From positions 149,408 through 186,704 of the forward strand of contig NZ_NEHB01000004.1 in assembly GCF_002127655.1 (NCBI RefSeq): a stretch of 37,297 bases of DNA, read 5' to 3'. Of the stretch, positions 24,401 to 32,880 are shown piece after piece. The position numbers and the translations under genes were made by a program. Source of the stretch: Janthinobacterium sp. GW456P (lineage in GTDB: Bacteria; Pseudomonadota; Gammaproteobacteria; Burkholderiales; Burkholderiaceae_D). How positions within the stretch are numbered: the first letter of the stretch is position 1; every line of letters starts with the position of its first letter. The notes beneath the pieces were generated by a model that ran no database searches, was not told the origin of the DNA, and was given only the letters and a program-made list of their open reading frames with translations.

Positions 24401-25246
24401 ATGAGGCGCGCACCAATTACAGTCGATGATATTTGTCGATGGAAGAATCAAGGCTTGGGACTTGGCCAGGGCGCAGCCTACAAGCCCTGGATTGATGTTC
24501 GATGCTTTTCGTCCAAGGGACGCATGAGCCGTCCTCCAGGCGTGACAACTGGCCGAGTTCATCATTTATTTTCCGATAACGAAAGCTACTTTTTTCTGAT
24601 GGCAGATTACGCCATTCCGATCGTCGATATTCGCGAGCAATTTCCGTTGTTCCCTGAAACGCGTACTCAAGCAATAGCGTCAGCTCTAGGAATTCGGTAT
24701 CCCAAGTATCCTCAAAGCGCGACTCCCATTGTGATGACGACTGATTTTCTCCTTACTGTTGTCAGCTCTTCCGGTGCGCGTTCATACGTTGCATGGAGCA
24801 TCAAGAGTCCAGAGGAGTTGCGCGGCAAAAATCGACGAAGCGTGCTGGCTAAGCTAGAGCTTGAAAGGCGGTACTGGTTTGAGCGGGGCGTTCCGTGGAG
24901 GCTATTTACCGCCAATGAGTTCGATCAGACCGTGATCGACAATCTCGACTGGCTTAGCTATCTAACCGTCGAGGACGATACGGACGACACTGTGATTGCC
25001 CGGATGTTGCCAAAATTTCTAGCCCGTTTCGCCATTTTGTCATCGAAAGGATTGATTCTTAAAGAACTCTTGCATGCATGCGCTGAGAGCCTTGGAGCGG
25101 ACACGCCTCAGAAACTGACAAGCAAAATATTTCGTTACAGCGTCTGGCATCATTTGATTGAACTGGATCTTCGCGTGCCGGTTGGATTGCAGAGGGTTCC
25201 TTCGGTCGTTTCGGTAAAAACGGTCTCGGCGGTGAGAGTGCAATGA
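24401..25246 (+). CDS. tnsA: Transposon endonuclease TnsA
   Basis: A 281-residue protein. In Tn7-type cut-and-paste transposition TnsA cuts the 5' strands at the element ends while TnsB cuts the 3' strands. The restriction-enzyme-like active site is visible: Glu79 in DIREQFPL, Asp115 in TTDFLLTV and Lys135 in AWSIKSPEEL. The usual Gln two residues before the Lys is Ser133 here. The C-terminal half (residues ~150-281) is the winged-helix domain that contacts TnsC and TnsB. The ATG start gives MRRAPITVDDICRWKNQGLG, a normal TnsA N-terminus. The stop overlaps the tnsB start (ATGA-type overlap). The presence of TnsA predicts clean cut-and-paste rather than cointegrate formation. Confidence 0.93.
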   Translation: MRRAPITVDDICRWKNQGLGLGQGAAYKPWIDVRCFSSKGRMSRPPGVTTGRVHHLFSDNESYFFLMADYAIPIVDIREQFPLFPETRTQAIASALGIRYPKYPQSATPIVMTTDFLLTVVSSSGARSYVAWSIKSPEELRGKNRRSVLAKLELERRYWFERGVPWRLFTANEFDQTVIDNLDWLSYLTVEDDTDDTVIARMLPKFLARFAILSSKGLILKELLHACAESLGADTPQKLTSKIFRYSVWHHLIELDLRVPVGLQRVPSVVSVKTVSAVRVQ

Positions 25247-27411
25247 TGGAACTACTTCAGCCAGTTGAGGTCTTTGAGCAAGTGCCCGAAGGTGCTCCGA
25301 CGGGCTTCACCTGTCCGCAACGGGTGCTTTGGGTCGCACCTCAAGAAGACCTCCTGATTGTTATTGGTGTGGAGAAAAATCTGAAAAAGCCGATGACCTA
25401 TTCCCTTCACGAAATCATGGAACTTCTTGAAAAAGGGATGTTGCATCGGACTGAGATCAAACTCAGGCCGTATGTGTTTCAAGCTGAAGAATCAATCTTG
25501 CGCAGGAGTTTGGATATCCGAGATCATGCATGGAAAATCATAGCGCCACTTGTTTGCGATGAGCACATCCCAGACATCTACCTGCCGCGGACTCGGGGAA
25601 TATTAGTTGCAAGACGTGCTGCGCAACTGGGGCTGCATCGAAAGCAGGTATATCGCCCTTTGTATCGATATTGGGCTCACGGAAGTTGCATCGATGCGCT
25701 GATCGGCTGCTACGACCTGAGCGGTGGCGCGGGAACGGTCCAGCAACCTCAGACGCGAAAGCGTGGCCGCCTGCCCGACAGGGTCAAATTCAATAACCAT
25801 GACATGTCGCTCCTTGGCCCATCGACTGCCGACGTACGCAAGAAGATCGAGGCGGGTATTGCTGAGTTTCTCAAGCCTGGCGTGACGAAGAAAAAAGCAT
25901 GGGAGGATACTAAGAAAAAATATTTCAAGAAGGGAGATATCGTCCAAGGAAAATTGTTGATTCCAGTACAGCCGGAAGCGCATGAAGCTCCCTCGCTGTT
26001 TCAGTTTTGTAACGTCGTCAAAGCACTGGACTGGGACCTTTCGTTGACCCGAAAAAACATCAGCACGTCAACGTGGTACCTGAAGCATCGCGGCGTCTTG
26101 GGCACTTCTCGACACCGTGTATTTGGACCAGCGGCCCGGTTCGAGATCGATGCAACAATTGTGGACGTCTATCTGGTGTCGGTGTTCAATCGGGCATGGA
26201 TTATTGGACGCCCAGTTCTGTATGTCGTCATCGATACATTTTCCCGGATGGTGGTTGGATTTTATCTTGGGCTGGAGGGACCCAGCTGGGAGGGTGCTCG
26301 GCTGGCGTTGTTTAATGCATTTTCAGATAAGGTTGAGTTTTGCCGCCAGTTCGGCCTCGACATTAGTGGCCAACTGTGGCCTTGTCATCATCTGCCGCAC
26401 AAGGTTCTTGGTGACAATGGAGAAATGAAGTCCAAAGCTTCGGATAACCTGCCCAAGAGTTTGGGGATCACCGTTCAGAATGCGGCAGTCCGGAGGGCAG
26501 ACTGGAAATCCAACGTTGAGCAACAGTTCAACCTTGTGAATAATCATACGATCTATTTTGAACCAGGTGCGCTCAACCCACGGCTTGATGACGTTCAAAG
26601 GCGGCACTGTCTCCTTGACGCGTGCCTGACAATCCCTGACCTAACGCAAATACTGATTCGTCGCCTGATCAAGTACAACCTTTCGTCCTATCAAGCGCAT
26701 GCTTTACCTCAGGAAATGCTCGGTGCAAATGTGACGGACGCGACTCCCCTGTCTGTCTGGAACTGGGGAATGGAGAACCTGACGGGTAGTGGCAATGCTA
26801 TCGAGAAGCAGAGAGTATGGACGAAGCTTTTACCCAGCGCTATGGCATCCATACGCCGCGATGGCATCTATTTTCAAGGCCGGCATTACGTCAGCGAGCG
26901 TGCGTTGCGCGAGGAATGGTTTGCGCGATCAAGAACTCGGGGGAAAGTTGTTCCAATCGAGATTCGCTTTGTTCCTTACTCGCCTGGATACATATGGATT
27001 CTCAATGAACAGTCGCGTGAGTGGGAACCGTGTGAGTTGTTGGATCGGGATGAACAATATCGTTTAGCGCGTGTCGAAGAAATGCTTGATCGCGCAAAGT
27101 TACTGGGTATGGAGGCCGATCGCAAGGTATCTGAAGTAGGTCAGGCCTTTGCGGCGTTCGATGCGCAGTGCGATGCCATTACCAAGTCTGCGAAGAACGC
27201 GGCAGCCAATGCTAAGCGTGGTCTGACCAAGACCGAGAAGACCGCGAACATTGACGATAATCGAGCTTTTGAAAAAATTGCCGAGCGCGTGGAACATGCC
27301 CGCGAGGCGGCACAATCGTATTGCAGTGAGGCCGCACGTAGCAATGTGATCCCGCTACGACAAGACATGCTGAAGCATAATCCGCTCGATGACGTGTGGG
27401 ACTTGTCGTGA
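25243..27411 (+). CDS. tnsB: Transposase TnsB (DDE)
   Basis: A 722-residue DDE transposase of the retroviral-integrase superfamily. It binds the end repeats and performs 3' cleavage and strand transfer. The triad is Asp303 (RFEIDATIVD), Asp391 (VLGDNGEMK) and Glu426 (KSNVEQQFN). The spacings of 88 and 35 residues equal those of Tn7 TnsB (D273, D361, E396). N-terminal helix-turn-helix DNA-binding domains precede the catalytic core; a beta-barrel domain and a charged, Ala-rich helical tail (residues ~610-722), which in Tn7 contacts TnsC, follow. It overlaps tnsA by 4 bp. Its binding sites are the 19-bp repeats at both ends. Confidence 0.96.
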   Translation: MMELLQPVEVFEQVPEGAPTGFTCPQRVLWVAPQEDLLIVIGVEKNLKKPMTYSLHEIMELLEKGMLHRTEIKLRPYVFQAEESILRRSLDIRDHAWKIIAPLVCDEHIPDIYLPRTRGILVARRAAQLGLHRKQVYRPLYRYWAHGSCIDALIGCYDLSGGAGTVQQPQTRKRGRLPDRVKFNNHDMSLLGPSTADVRKKIEAGIAEFLKPGVTKKKAWEDTKKKYFKKGDIVQGKLLIPVQPEAHEAPSLFQFCNVVKALDWDLSLTRKNISTSTWYLKHRGVLGTSRHRVFGPAARFEIDATIVDVYLVSVFNRAWIIGRPVLYVVIDTFSRMVVGFYLGLEGPSWEGARLALFNAFSDKVEFCRQFGLDISGQLWPCHHLPHKVLGDNGEMKSKASDNLPKSLGITVQNAAVRRADWKSNVEQQFNLVNNHTIYFEPGALNPRLDDVQRRHCLLDACLTIPDLTQILIRRLIKYNLSSYQAHALPQEMLGANVTDATPLSVWNWGMENLTGSGNAIEKQRVWTKLLPSAMASIRRDGIYFQGRHYVSERALREEWFARSRTRGKVVPIEIRFVPYSPGYIWILNEQSREWEPCELLDRDEQYRLARVEEMLDRAKLLGMEADRKVSEVGQAFAAFDAQCDAITKSAKNAAANAKRGLTKTEKTANIDDNRAFEKIAERVEHAREAAQSYCSEAARSNVIPLRQDMLKHNPLDDVWDLS

Positions 27412-27462
27412 GGTTAAAGGTTCGCATAGGCTAAAGCGCTTTGCCTACTGCTGGAGATAGCA

Positions 27463-28980
27463 ATGAGCTCAAATAGTTTTTCGCCATCGTATATCGATCA
27501 GAATATTGCAGAATACCGGGACAACCCTCTCATTGAGGCGCTTCCTCCGATTCTGAGCGAAAAGGCTGCGGCGAAAGCAATGTTGCTGCGGCCGTCTTTT
27601 CAGCCGGAGGAACGCAATCTACCAACTGAAGAGCGCTGGCACCTCTTGGCACGTCTTAAACATGTCGTCGTGCCCCGGATGATTTTTTACGACGTAGAGC
27701 GCACCATCTCGCGTTTGATTCGCTCTGCATATGTCGTTCGCAGTCCCCTTGCAGCGGGAACGTGGCGCACAGTGTATGCCGCGCAAGATTCGGCCCAGTT
27801 GATGAAAATAGATCCACAGCTCATCTCGTCTGAGTCCCAGATGTTGATGGTTGGTTTGAGCGGTTCAGGGAAGACAACCTGTGCCGACGCTATCCTGCGC
27901 ACCTACCCGCAGCAGGTCATTCATCACAGCGTCTGGCACGGCCGGCAAGTGCCTATCACTCAACTGGTCTGGTTGAAAGTTACTTGTCCGAAAAATGGCT
28001 CAATATCGAGCTTCTGCCGGGAATTCGCGCGCCAGGTCGACTTGGCATTAAAGACGGATGGCAAGTATGAAAAACTGTTCTCCAAATCAAAGCTGACAGA
28101 AGACATGCTTGAGGGTTCAATGCGCCAGATCGCCGCAACCCACTTTCTGGGTATTCTTATCATTGACGAAATACAGCGTCTCAGCCTTGCCAAGACTGGT
28201 GGCACGGCGCCGTTATTGCACTTCTTCCAGGACCTTCGGACCATGTTGCGTGTACCGGTGGTGGAAATTGGAACCAATAAGGCAGCGAAACTGTTTACCG
28301 CTGAGATGAAGGACGGTCGGCGTGCGTCCGAAAGCGGGCTCATCCAATTCGAACGTCCTTCAAAACGCGTCAAGGAATGGGATGACTTTGTGCGTCGCAT
28401 ATGGACGTATCAGTGGATTCGCAATCCGCAAGAACCAGATGAAAAAATGCTCGACACAGTCTTCGATTTGAGTCAAAGCATTCCCGATTTTATCGTTTTG
28501 TTGTTTAAGCTAGCCCAGCAACGGGCCATGCTCGATGGTACCGAATCGCTGACGCCCGCGCTTTTGCGTCACACATACGACGAGAGCCTTACCTTGCTGC
28601 ATCCACCGATTAACGCTCTTCGTGAAAACACAGTGAAGTCACTATCTCAGTATGAGGATTTGCTTCCGGTGGAAGAGGCCTTGCTTAAATTGCTGGAGCT
28701 GCCAAAACATATCACTGTTGTAGACGACTATATGGAAAAACTATTCCCTACGGCGATCCCATCGAATAGCCAGACAATGCCCCCTGTTGGCGGCGTTGGT
28801 GATACGGTGACAGTAGATGCTAACGATGATGGGCAGCCAGTTGCACCTGCTATTACGGTGCAGCCGCCTGATTACGTCGATATGCGGTCGGTTGCTAACG
28901 CAGATGACCCATATCAGGAACTGGTGGATAAGGAGGTGATTAGCAATGACCTGCTCAATTTTGAGAGCCGCGCGCGATAA
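27463..28980 (+). CDS. tnsC: AAA+ transposition regulator TnsC
   Basis: A 505-residue AAA+ ATPase that links target selection by TniQ/TnsD to the TnsAB transposase and gives target immunity. Walker A is GLSGSGKT at 131-138; Walker B is ILIIDEIQ with Asp235-Glu236. An N-terminal segment of about 110 residues and a long C-terminal tail (about 420-505, acidic, with many Pro, Val and Asp) flank the AAA+ core, as in Tn7 TnsC. It begins 51 bp after tnsB. Its last 35 bp overlap the next gene and include that gene's ribosome binding site. Confidence 0.95.
   Translation: MSSNSFSPSYIDQNIAEYRDNPLIEALPPILSEKAAAKAMLLRPSFQPEERNLPTEERWHLLARLKHVVVPRMIFYDVERTISRLIRSAYVVRSPLAAGTWRTVYAAQDSAQLMKIDPQLISSESQMLMVGLSGSGKTTCADAILRTYPQQVIHHSVWHGRQVPITQLVWLKVTCPKNGSISSFCREFARQVDLALKTDGKYEKLFSKSKLTEDMLEGSMRQIAATHFLGILIIDEIQRLSLAKTGGTAPLLHFFQDLRTMLRVPVVEIGTNKAAKLFTAEMKDGRRASESGLIQFERPSKRVKEWDDFVRRIWTYQWIRNPQEPDEKMLDTVFDLSQSIPDFIVLLFKLAQQRAMLDGTESLTPALLRHTYDESLTLLHPPINALRENTVKSLSQYEDLLPVEEALLKLLELPKHITVVDDYMEKLFPTAIPSNSQTMPPVGGVGDTVTVDANDDGQPVAPAITVQPPDYVDMRSVANADDPYQELVDKEVISNDLLNFESRAR
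28930..28940 (+). promoter_or_regulatory. Full-length Shine-Dalgarno of tniQ/tnsD inside tnsC
   Basis: AAGGAGGTGAT is complementary to 11 nt of the 16S rRNA 3' end, 5 nt before the ATG at 28946. It lies within the tnsC coding frame and fixes the start of the downstream gene. Confidence 0.8.
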
Positions 28981-30826
28981 CTGTGATCCAGCGTTCATTG
29001 CGCTTCCTAAAATGCCAGGAGTGCCCGGCGCGACTGCCGTACCCGAGGAGAGCGTTTTCGGGATCGCCTCCAGATACCACGTGCTTACCGGACACCAGGC
29101 CGCTGGAGCCACATTGATTGAACTATTGGGTAAACGAAACGTAAGCTTGAATACTGCGTTTCCGAGCGGCTTGCAGGTGATGTGCCGACGTCTTGCGCTC
29201 CCAGGCGATTCAATCCAGGATCTCATCGAGCATCATACGATTCTTCCCTATTTCCGGTCATTCACCCAGACGCTGCATTACCGTCAAATTACACAGAAAG
29301 TTGCTGATGGTTTTGCCGGAAATGCCAAGATTTCGTTGGGGCTTCTGGCCAGCCGGGTTGGTGCACAGGACATACTTCGTTACTGCCCTGCGTGTGTGGA
29401 GGCGGACCTGGAAACAATCGGCGTAGCGACATGGTACCGCGTCCACCAGTTGCCCGGAGTGCTCATTTGTCCTTACCATGGGGAGCTACTGAACGAGAGC
29501 TTCTGCTTGGCCCAGAGGCTCATGCGTCAGCAATTATTTCTGCCGGCCCTGGGTGGGCATGGATTTGCCCGTTGCTGTATTGGCGCAGCAGGTGTTGCGG
29601 CGATCCGTAGCCTTCAGTTGGTGGCAGGGCTCAGCGCACAAATTCTTTCACTTGACGACAGGCCTTTCAATGCTATTGAGCTGCGAAATGAATATGCTGC
29701 TCGGTTGGTTGATCGAGGCCTCGCCTCATCACCGTCGAGAATGCGCCGGGCGGAGTTAAGTAGGGAATTTGCTGCGTTCTGGAGCAGTTTGAAGGATATA
29801 TCGCCGTTTTCTAACCTTCTGGCCGGCTGCGACCAAGACGAGTCCTGGCTAGTGGGGCTTTGCAGAAAACCAAGGTGTACTCATCATCCTTTGAAACATA
29901 TACTTTTGATCGGTTTCCTCGCCAAGGACGCAGCCTCATTCTTCGGAACATCTATGCGACGGCCGCCTATTCTTGCCGGTACTTTGCGCATGAAAAAAAC
30001 TGAGCTGAGCGATTGTAAAATTGTGGAACTGCTTGAGCATGGTACCTCGGTGAGGCAGGTAGCCAGCGTGTTGAACTGGTCTACGAATACACTACTCGTG
30101 AAAGCGGAAAAAGCAGGTGCACTGATAAAGCGTAGACCAAAGAAAATTGATGCCGGTCTTCGCGTACAGGTTCGACGCATGTTGGCAACAGGTGAGTCGA
30201 TTACTGGAATCATGCATGCCGCGAATCTTTCGGCAGCCTCTGTCCATCGCCTGTTGGGTGGTGATCGAGCAACGCATCAGGAACGCGTGGTTCAATTGCG
30301 CAGACACCGACAACAGCAGGCAAGGGAAAGCGTAAATGCGGTGCTGATGGAGAACCCTGCTGCTAGCTTCAATGCGGTACGGGCAAGCGTTCCAGCGGAT
30401 TTCTCTTGGCTGTATCGCAATGACCACGAATGGCTTGAGGATCGCTTGCAACCACACGCAAGAGCTAGGCCCAATAAAAAAAACCTCATTGATTGGCTGG
30501 AACGCGATCTGTGCACGAGCAGGCAGGTTGAGGAGGTTGCTGCTGAAATTTTGCATGCGCCAGGCAAGCCTATACGAGTGACGCGCAATGAAATTGGCCG
30601 GCGCACAGCCCAACCCTCTTGGCTCGATAAGCACTTGACTAAACTACCATCAACGAAAGCTGTTTTGCACGCCGTCATCGAATCACCAGAGGCGTTCCGG
30701 GACCGACGACTTCGGTGGTGGTCACGTGAACTAGCAACTCGTAGTCCGTATGAGCCTGTGGCAGATTGGAAAATTGCTCGCGCTGCTGGTGTGCGCCACC
30801 TTCAGGATGGCGAACGGTGTTTGTAA
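28946..30826 (+). CDS. tnsD: TniQ/TnsD target-selection protein, first copy
   Basis: A 626-residue TnsD-type protein. The N-terminal TniQ domain includes a CCCH zinc finger: C147-x2-C150 (YCPACVEADLETIG) and C175-x2-H178 (CPYHGELL). The C-terminal half has TnsD features: helix-turn-helix-like repeats and the phrase WLYRNDHEWLEDRL, close to the WLYRHDRDWL of Tn7 TnsD. Further on, SWLDKHLTKLPSTKAVLHAV resembles the Tn7 TnsD C-terminus. In Tn7, TnsD binds the 3' end of glmS and recruits TnsC, so this copy, in operon with tnsC, is the likely glmS-targeting factor (inference). Its 3' end overlaps the convergent second copy by 25 bp. Confidence 0.9.
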   Translation: MTCSILRAARDNCDPAFIALPKMPGVPGATAVPEESVFGIASRYHVLTGHQAAGATLIELLGKRNVSLNTAFPSGLQVMCRRLALPGDSIQDLIEHHTILPYFRSFTQTLHYRQITQKVADGFAGNAKISLGLLASRVGAQDILRYCPACVEADLETIGVATWYRVHQLPGVLICPYHGELLNESFCLAQRLMRQQLFLPALGGHGFARCCIGAAGVAAIRSLQLVAGLSAQILSLDDRPFNAIELRNEYAARLVDRGLASSPSRMRRAELSREFAAFWSSLKDISPFSNLLAGCDQDESWLVGLCRKPRCTHHPLKHILLIGFLAKDAASFFGTSMRRPPILAGTLRMKKTELSDCKIVELLEHGTSVRQVASVLNWSTNTLLVKAEKAGALIKRRPKKIDAGLRVQVRRMLATGESITGIMHAANLSAASVHRLLGGDRATHQERVVQLRRHRQQQARESVNAVLMENPAASFNAVRASVPADFSWLYRNDHEWLEDRLQPHARARPNKKNLIDWLERDLCTSRQVEEVAAEILHAPGKPIRVTRNEIGRRTAQPSWLDKHLTKLPSTKAVLHAVIESPEAFRDRRLRWWSRELATRSPYEPVADWKIARAAGVRHLQDGERCL

Positions 30827-32649
30827 AAACCGCGCCCGGCGGAAAAAAATAGTCGCTCAGGACACGGCCCTTGCCAGTTTCGATCGATACCATACCTCGC
30901 TAAAGTCGCCATGATCGTTCCTTCAGTAAGCACCGTGGACGCGTCGAGGGTCTGAAAAAAATTGTAGAGCTCTATTGAGCGATGGTATTCCACCCCAGAT
31001 GCCGCCTTGATGACACTTGGCGACGCTTGTCTGTGATGAAGGATAGCCCACACCATGCGGCGTGCATAAAAATGCCAATTCGATTCAAGACACTCTTTCA
31101 TCATTCGGCAGGTTGACGGATGGTTCGTAGCTTCGCCGCCTGGGCGCCATTCGATAGCCCGCTCCAGCCGGTTTCGGCTAACTCGGCTTGGCTTCTCGAT
31201 TGAGGCATATAACCGTTGCGCTGCTTCGTCGACTCTTTTCGCGCGCTCTTCGTCTTTTGGATGAGGGGTCAATGCGGTTTTTTGGGGAGCGGTTTGACGA
31301 GGTTTAAGCTTTGCGAGACGGCTTTTTAGTTGAACTATTGCATCTGGATTGAGCTTGGTCAGCAGCTTCATTTTTCCATAATTGGTGCGCCATAATATTT
31401 CGAGTGAACATTCTGGCGTACCTTGAGCTGCGCGTAGCATTTCCCGCATCAATTCTTGCGTTCGTTTGGCATGCGTTTGCTCGGGCGGTTGGGATGTGTT
31501 TGCACGCCGACCTGTTTTTGAGCGAATCTTCTCATGAATGACATTGTCGCCCAACAACCCGGCACGAATTTGCATAGCGTTCTGAGCAAAAGACTCTGCA
31601 TCACGAAATAGGAAATGAGCGACAAGAAGGTGGCGGCTTAATGGAACTTCGGTGACATATCTTTCATTGATTAGATTAAACCAGCCTGTGAGGCGCTTCT
31701 TTTTATAAGCAGAGTCGATGCTGGAGAGGAAAATCGCGCCGTAGAATTTTTCAATTTCTTCGAAAAGTCGCGCCCGATGAATATTCTCGCCCCGAGTGTA
31801 GCCCAGTTCGTGTGCGCGCTTCTTATAGCATGTGATGAGCATAATCGGTTGAAGCGGACCGATGCTTAAGTCCAGAAGACGAGCTGTAAATCTGGCATAC
31901 GACAGCGCAACAGCATCATCCGTTTTTTCTTCAGCGGACGCGAAATCAATCAAATATCGACTGCATCTGCAAGGTTTCCACAAGCTGAGTACCAGTTCCT
32001 TTTGTCGGTTGAACGGGCATTCGCAATAGGGGCATTTATAAATCAACTCTACCGCGTGCTTTGCGCAAACGCCCACTCCCGGCACTTGGTGAGACAGATG
32101 GATGAACGGCACCCCGAAGCGTCGAATGTCTTCATGTACGCATTGCAAGCAAAGTCGCGTCTTGTCACCCACGTTTCGCTTTGGCGCCAACACTGGATCT
32201 CGTTGAGCTTGTCGCGGCCGTTGCGGCAAATTATCCGGATTGGCAACAGCCATTTTTCCCTTGCGTGGAGATTGCTTGAATTCCAGAGCGGTGAATGTTT
32301 CAAACAACGGAAATAGCGTCTTGGTCTGAAGAAAGTGTTTAGTATTGATTACTACGTTCCCTTCGATCATGTTGGCGAGGATGGAAATATGAGAAGGAAT
32401 GCTAGTATTGAGGTTGAACGGCATGCATTGAAATAGCTCTCGATAGGTTTCCGTCGTAGTTCGGTTTGCGCTTGTGATGTGATAACGGCCGATTTCTGAA
32501 ATTAAAACCTCGTCTGGAAGATATGGGGCACACAGGCATGCGTGCTTTATTGATGAGGAAGGAGGCCCGTAGGACTCGCCAGATACCTCGCTGGCCGGTT
32601 TGTGGACAGTCGTGGAGGGCAATACCTCGCGGTGAGAGGCTTGTGTCAT
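30802..32649 (-). CDS. TniQ/TnsD target-selection protein, second copy
   Basis: A 615-residue TniQ-family protein on the opposite strand, next to the right transposon end. The TniQ domain starts LPDEVLISEIGRYHITSANR. It has a zinc finger C-x2-C (LCLQCVHEDIRRFG) ... C-x2-H (VCAKHAVELI), then another C-x2-C-x-C (CPYCECPF) and C-x-C near CRCSRYL. The long C-terminus resembles TnsD (LEILWRTNYGKMKLLTK) but diverges strongly from the first copy. A second TniQ in Tn7-like elements usually gives a second target pathway; which target this one reads is unknown. It shares its 3' end (25 bp) with the first copy, tail to tail. It is transcribed inward from the end. Confidence 0.88.
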   Translation of the reverse strand: MTQASHREVLPSTTVHKPASEVSGESYGPPSSSIKHACLCAPYLPDEVLISEIGRYHITSANRTTTETYRELFQCMPFNLNTSIPSHISILANMIEGNVVINTKHFLQTKTLFPLFETFTALEFKQSPRKGKMAVANPDNLPQRPRQAQRDPVLAPKRNVGDKTRLCLQCVHEDIRRFGVPFIHLSHQVPGVGVCAKHAVELIYKCPYCECPFNRQKELVLSLWKPCRCSRYLIDFASAEEKTDDAVALSYARFTARLLDLSIGPLQPIMLITCYKKRAHELGYTRGENIHRARLFEEIEKFYGAIFLSSIDSAYKKKRLTGWFNLINERYVTEVPLSRHLLVAHFLFRDAESFAQNAMQIRAGLLGDNVIHEKIRSKTGRRANTSQPPEQTHAKRTQELMREMLRAAQGTPECSLEILWRTNYGKMKLLTKLNPDAIVQLKSRLAKLKPRQTAPQKTALTPHPKDEERAKRVDEAAQRLYASIEKPSRVSRNRLERAIEWRPGGEATNHPSTCRMMKECLESNWHFYARRMVWAILHHRQASPSVIKAASGVEYHRSIELYNFFQTLDASTVLTEGTIMATLARYGIDRNWQGPCPERLFFSAGRGFYKHRSPS

Positions 32650-32737
32650 AGTTTACAGTCGAGTCAAACCACCCGTGGTATGGACTACATCAGTACACTT
32701 TAGGAAGTCTTGCTCGATCTAGCAAGCGCGGCAACCG

Positions 32738-32875
32738 TGTGACAAACACAATTTACGTCAAAGTTTTTTGCGAGCGTCAGATAAGCTCAATGTGACAAAC
32801 ATTGCCTATCGGCTATAGGTTGTAAGTACTTGATTTTACAAGGCGGCGTGTGACACACTCAATATTGATTATTCA
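32738..32875 (-). repeat. Right (distal) transposon end with three spaced TnsB-type sites
   Basis: Sites in inverted orientation: TGTGACAAACACAATTTAC (32738-32756), TGTGACAAACATTGCCTAT (32791-32809) and TGTGACACACTCAATATTG (32849-32867), then the tip ATTATTCA (32868-32875). Starts are 53 and 58 bp apart, unlike the 21-bp packing at the other end. Wide spacing is typical of the left end of Tn7. Confidence 0.88.
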
Positions 32876-32880
32876 AGGTG
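32876..32880. repeat. Right target-site duplication AGGTG
   Basis: Identical to 9895-9899 and directly after the right tip. Confidence 0.85.

Larger units (their letters stand above)
9900..32875 (+). mobile_element. Complete Tn7-like transposon inserted at glmS
   Basis: The element is 22,976 bp long. Its boundaries rest on three agreeing signs. First, terminal inverted repeats match at 24 of the first 30 positions, with a perfect 8-bp tip TGAATAAT. Second, a perfect 5-bp duplication AGGTG sits at 9895-9899 and 32876-32880. Third, repeated TnsB-type sites occur inside both ends. It encodes TnsA, TnsB, TnsC and two TniQ/TnsD proteins. Its cargo is a deaminase/dUTPase-fold pair, a hypothetical gene, vsr, a DptFGH-like operon and a C5 methyltransferase. 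The tips read TGA...TCA rather than the TGT...ACA of Tn7. Lower GC than the flanks supports transfer. All transposition genes look intact. Confidence 0.93.

Noticed and set aside
9900..32875. CRISPR-associated transposon (CAST)
   Set aside because: No Cas12k, Cas5-8 or other Cas proteins and no regularly spaced repeat array were seen; two large TnsD-type proteins and the glmS location explain targeting.
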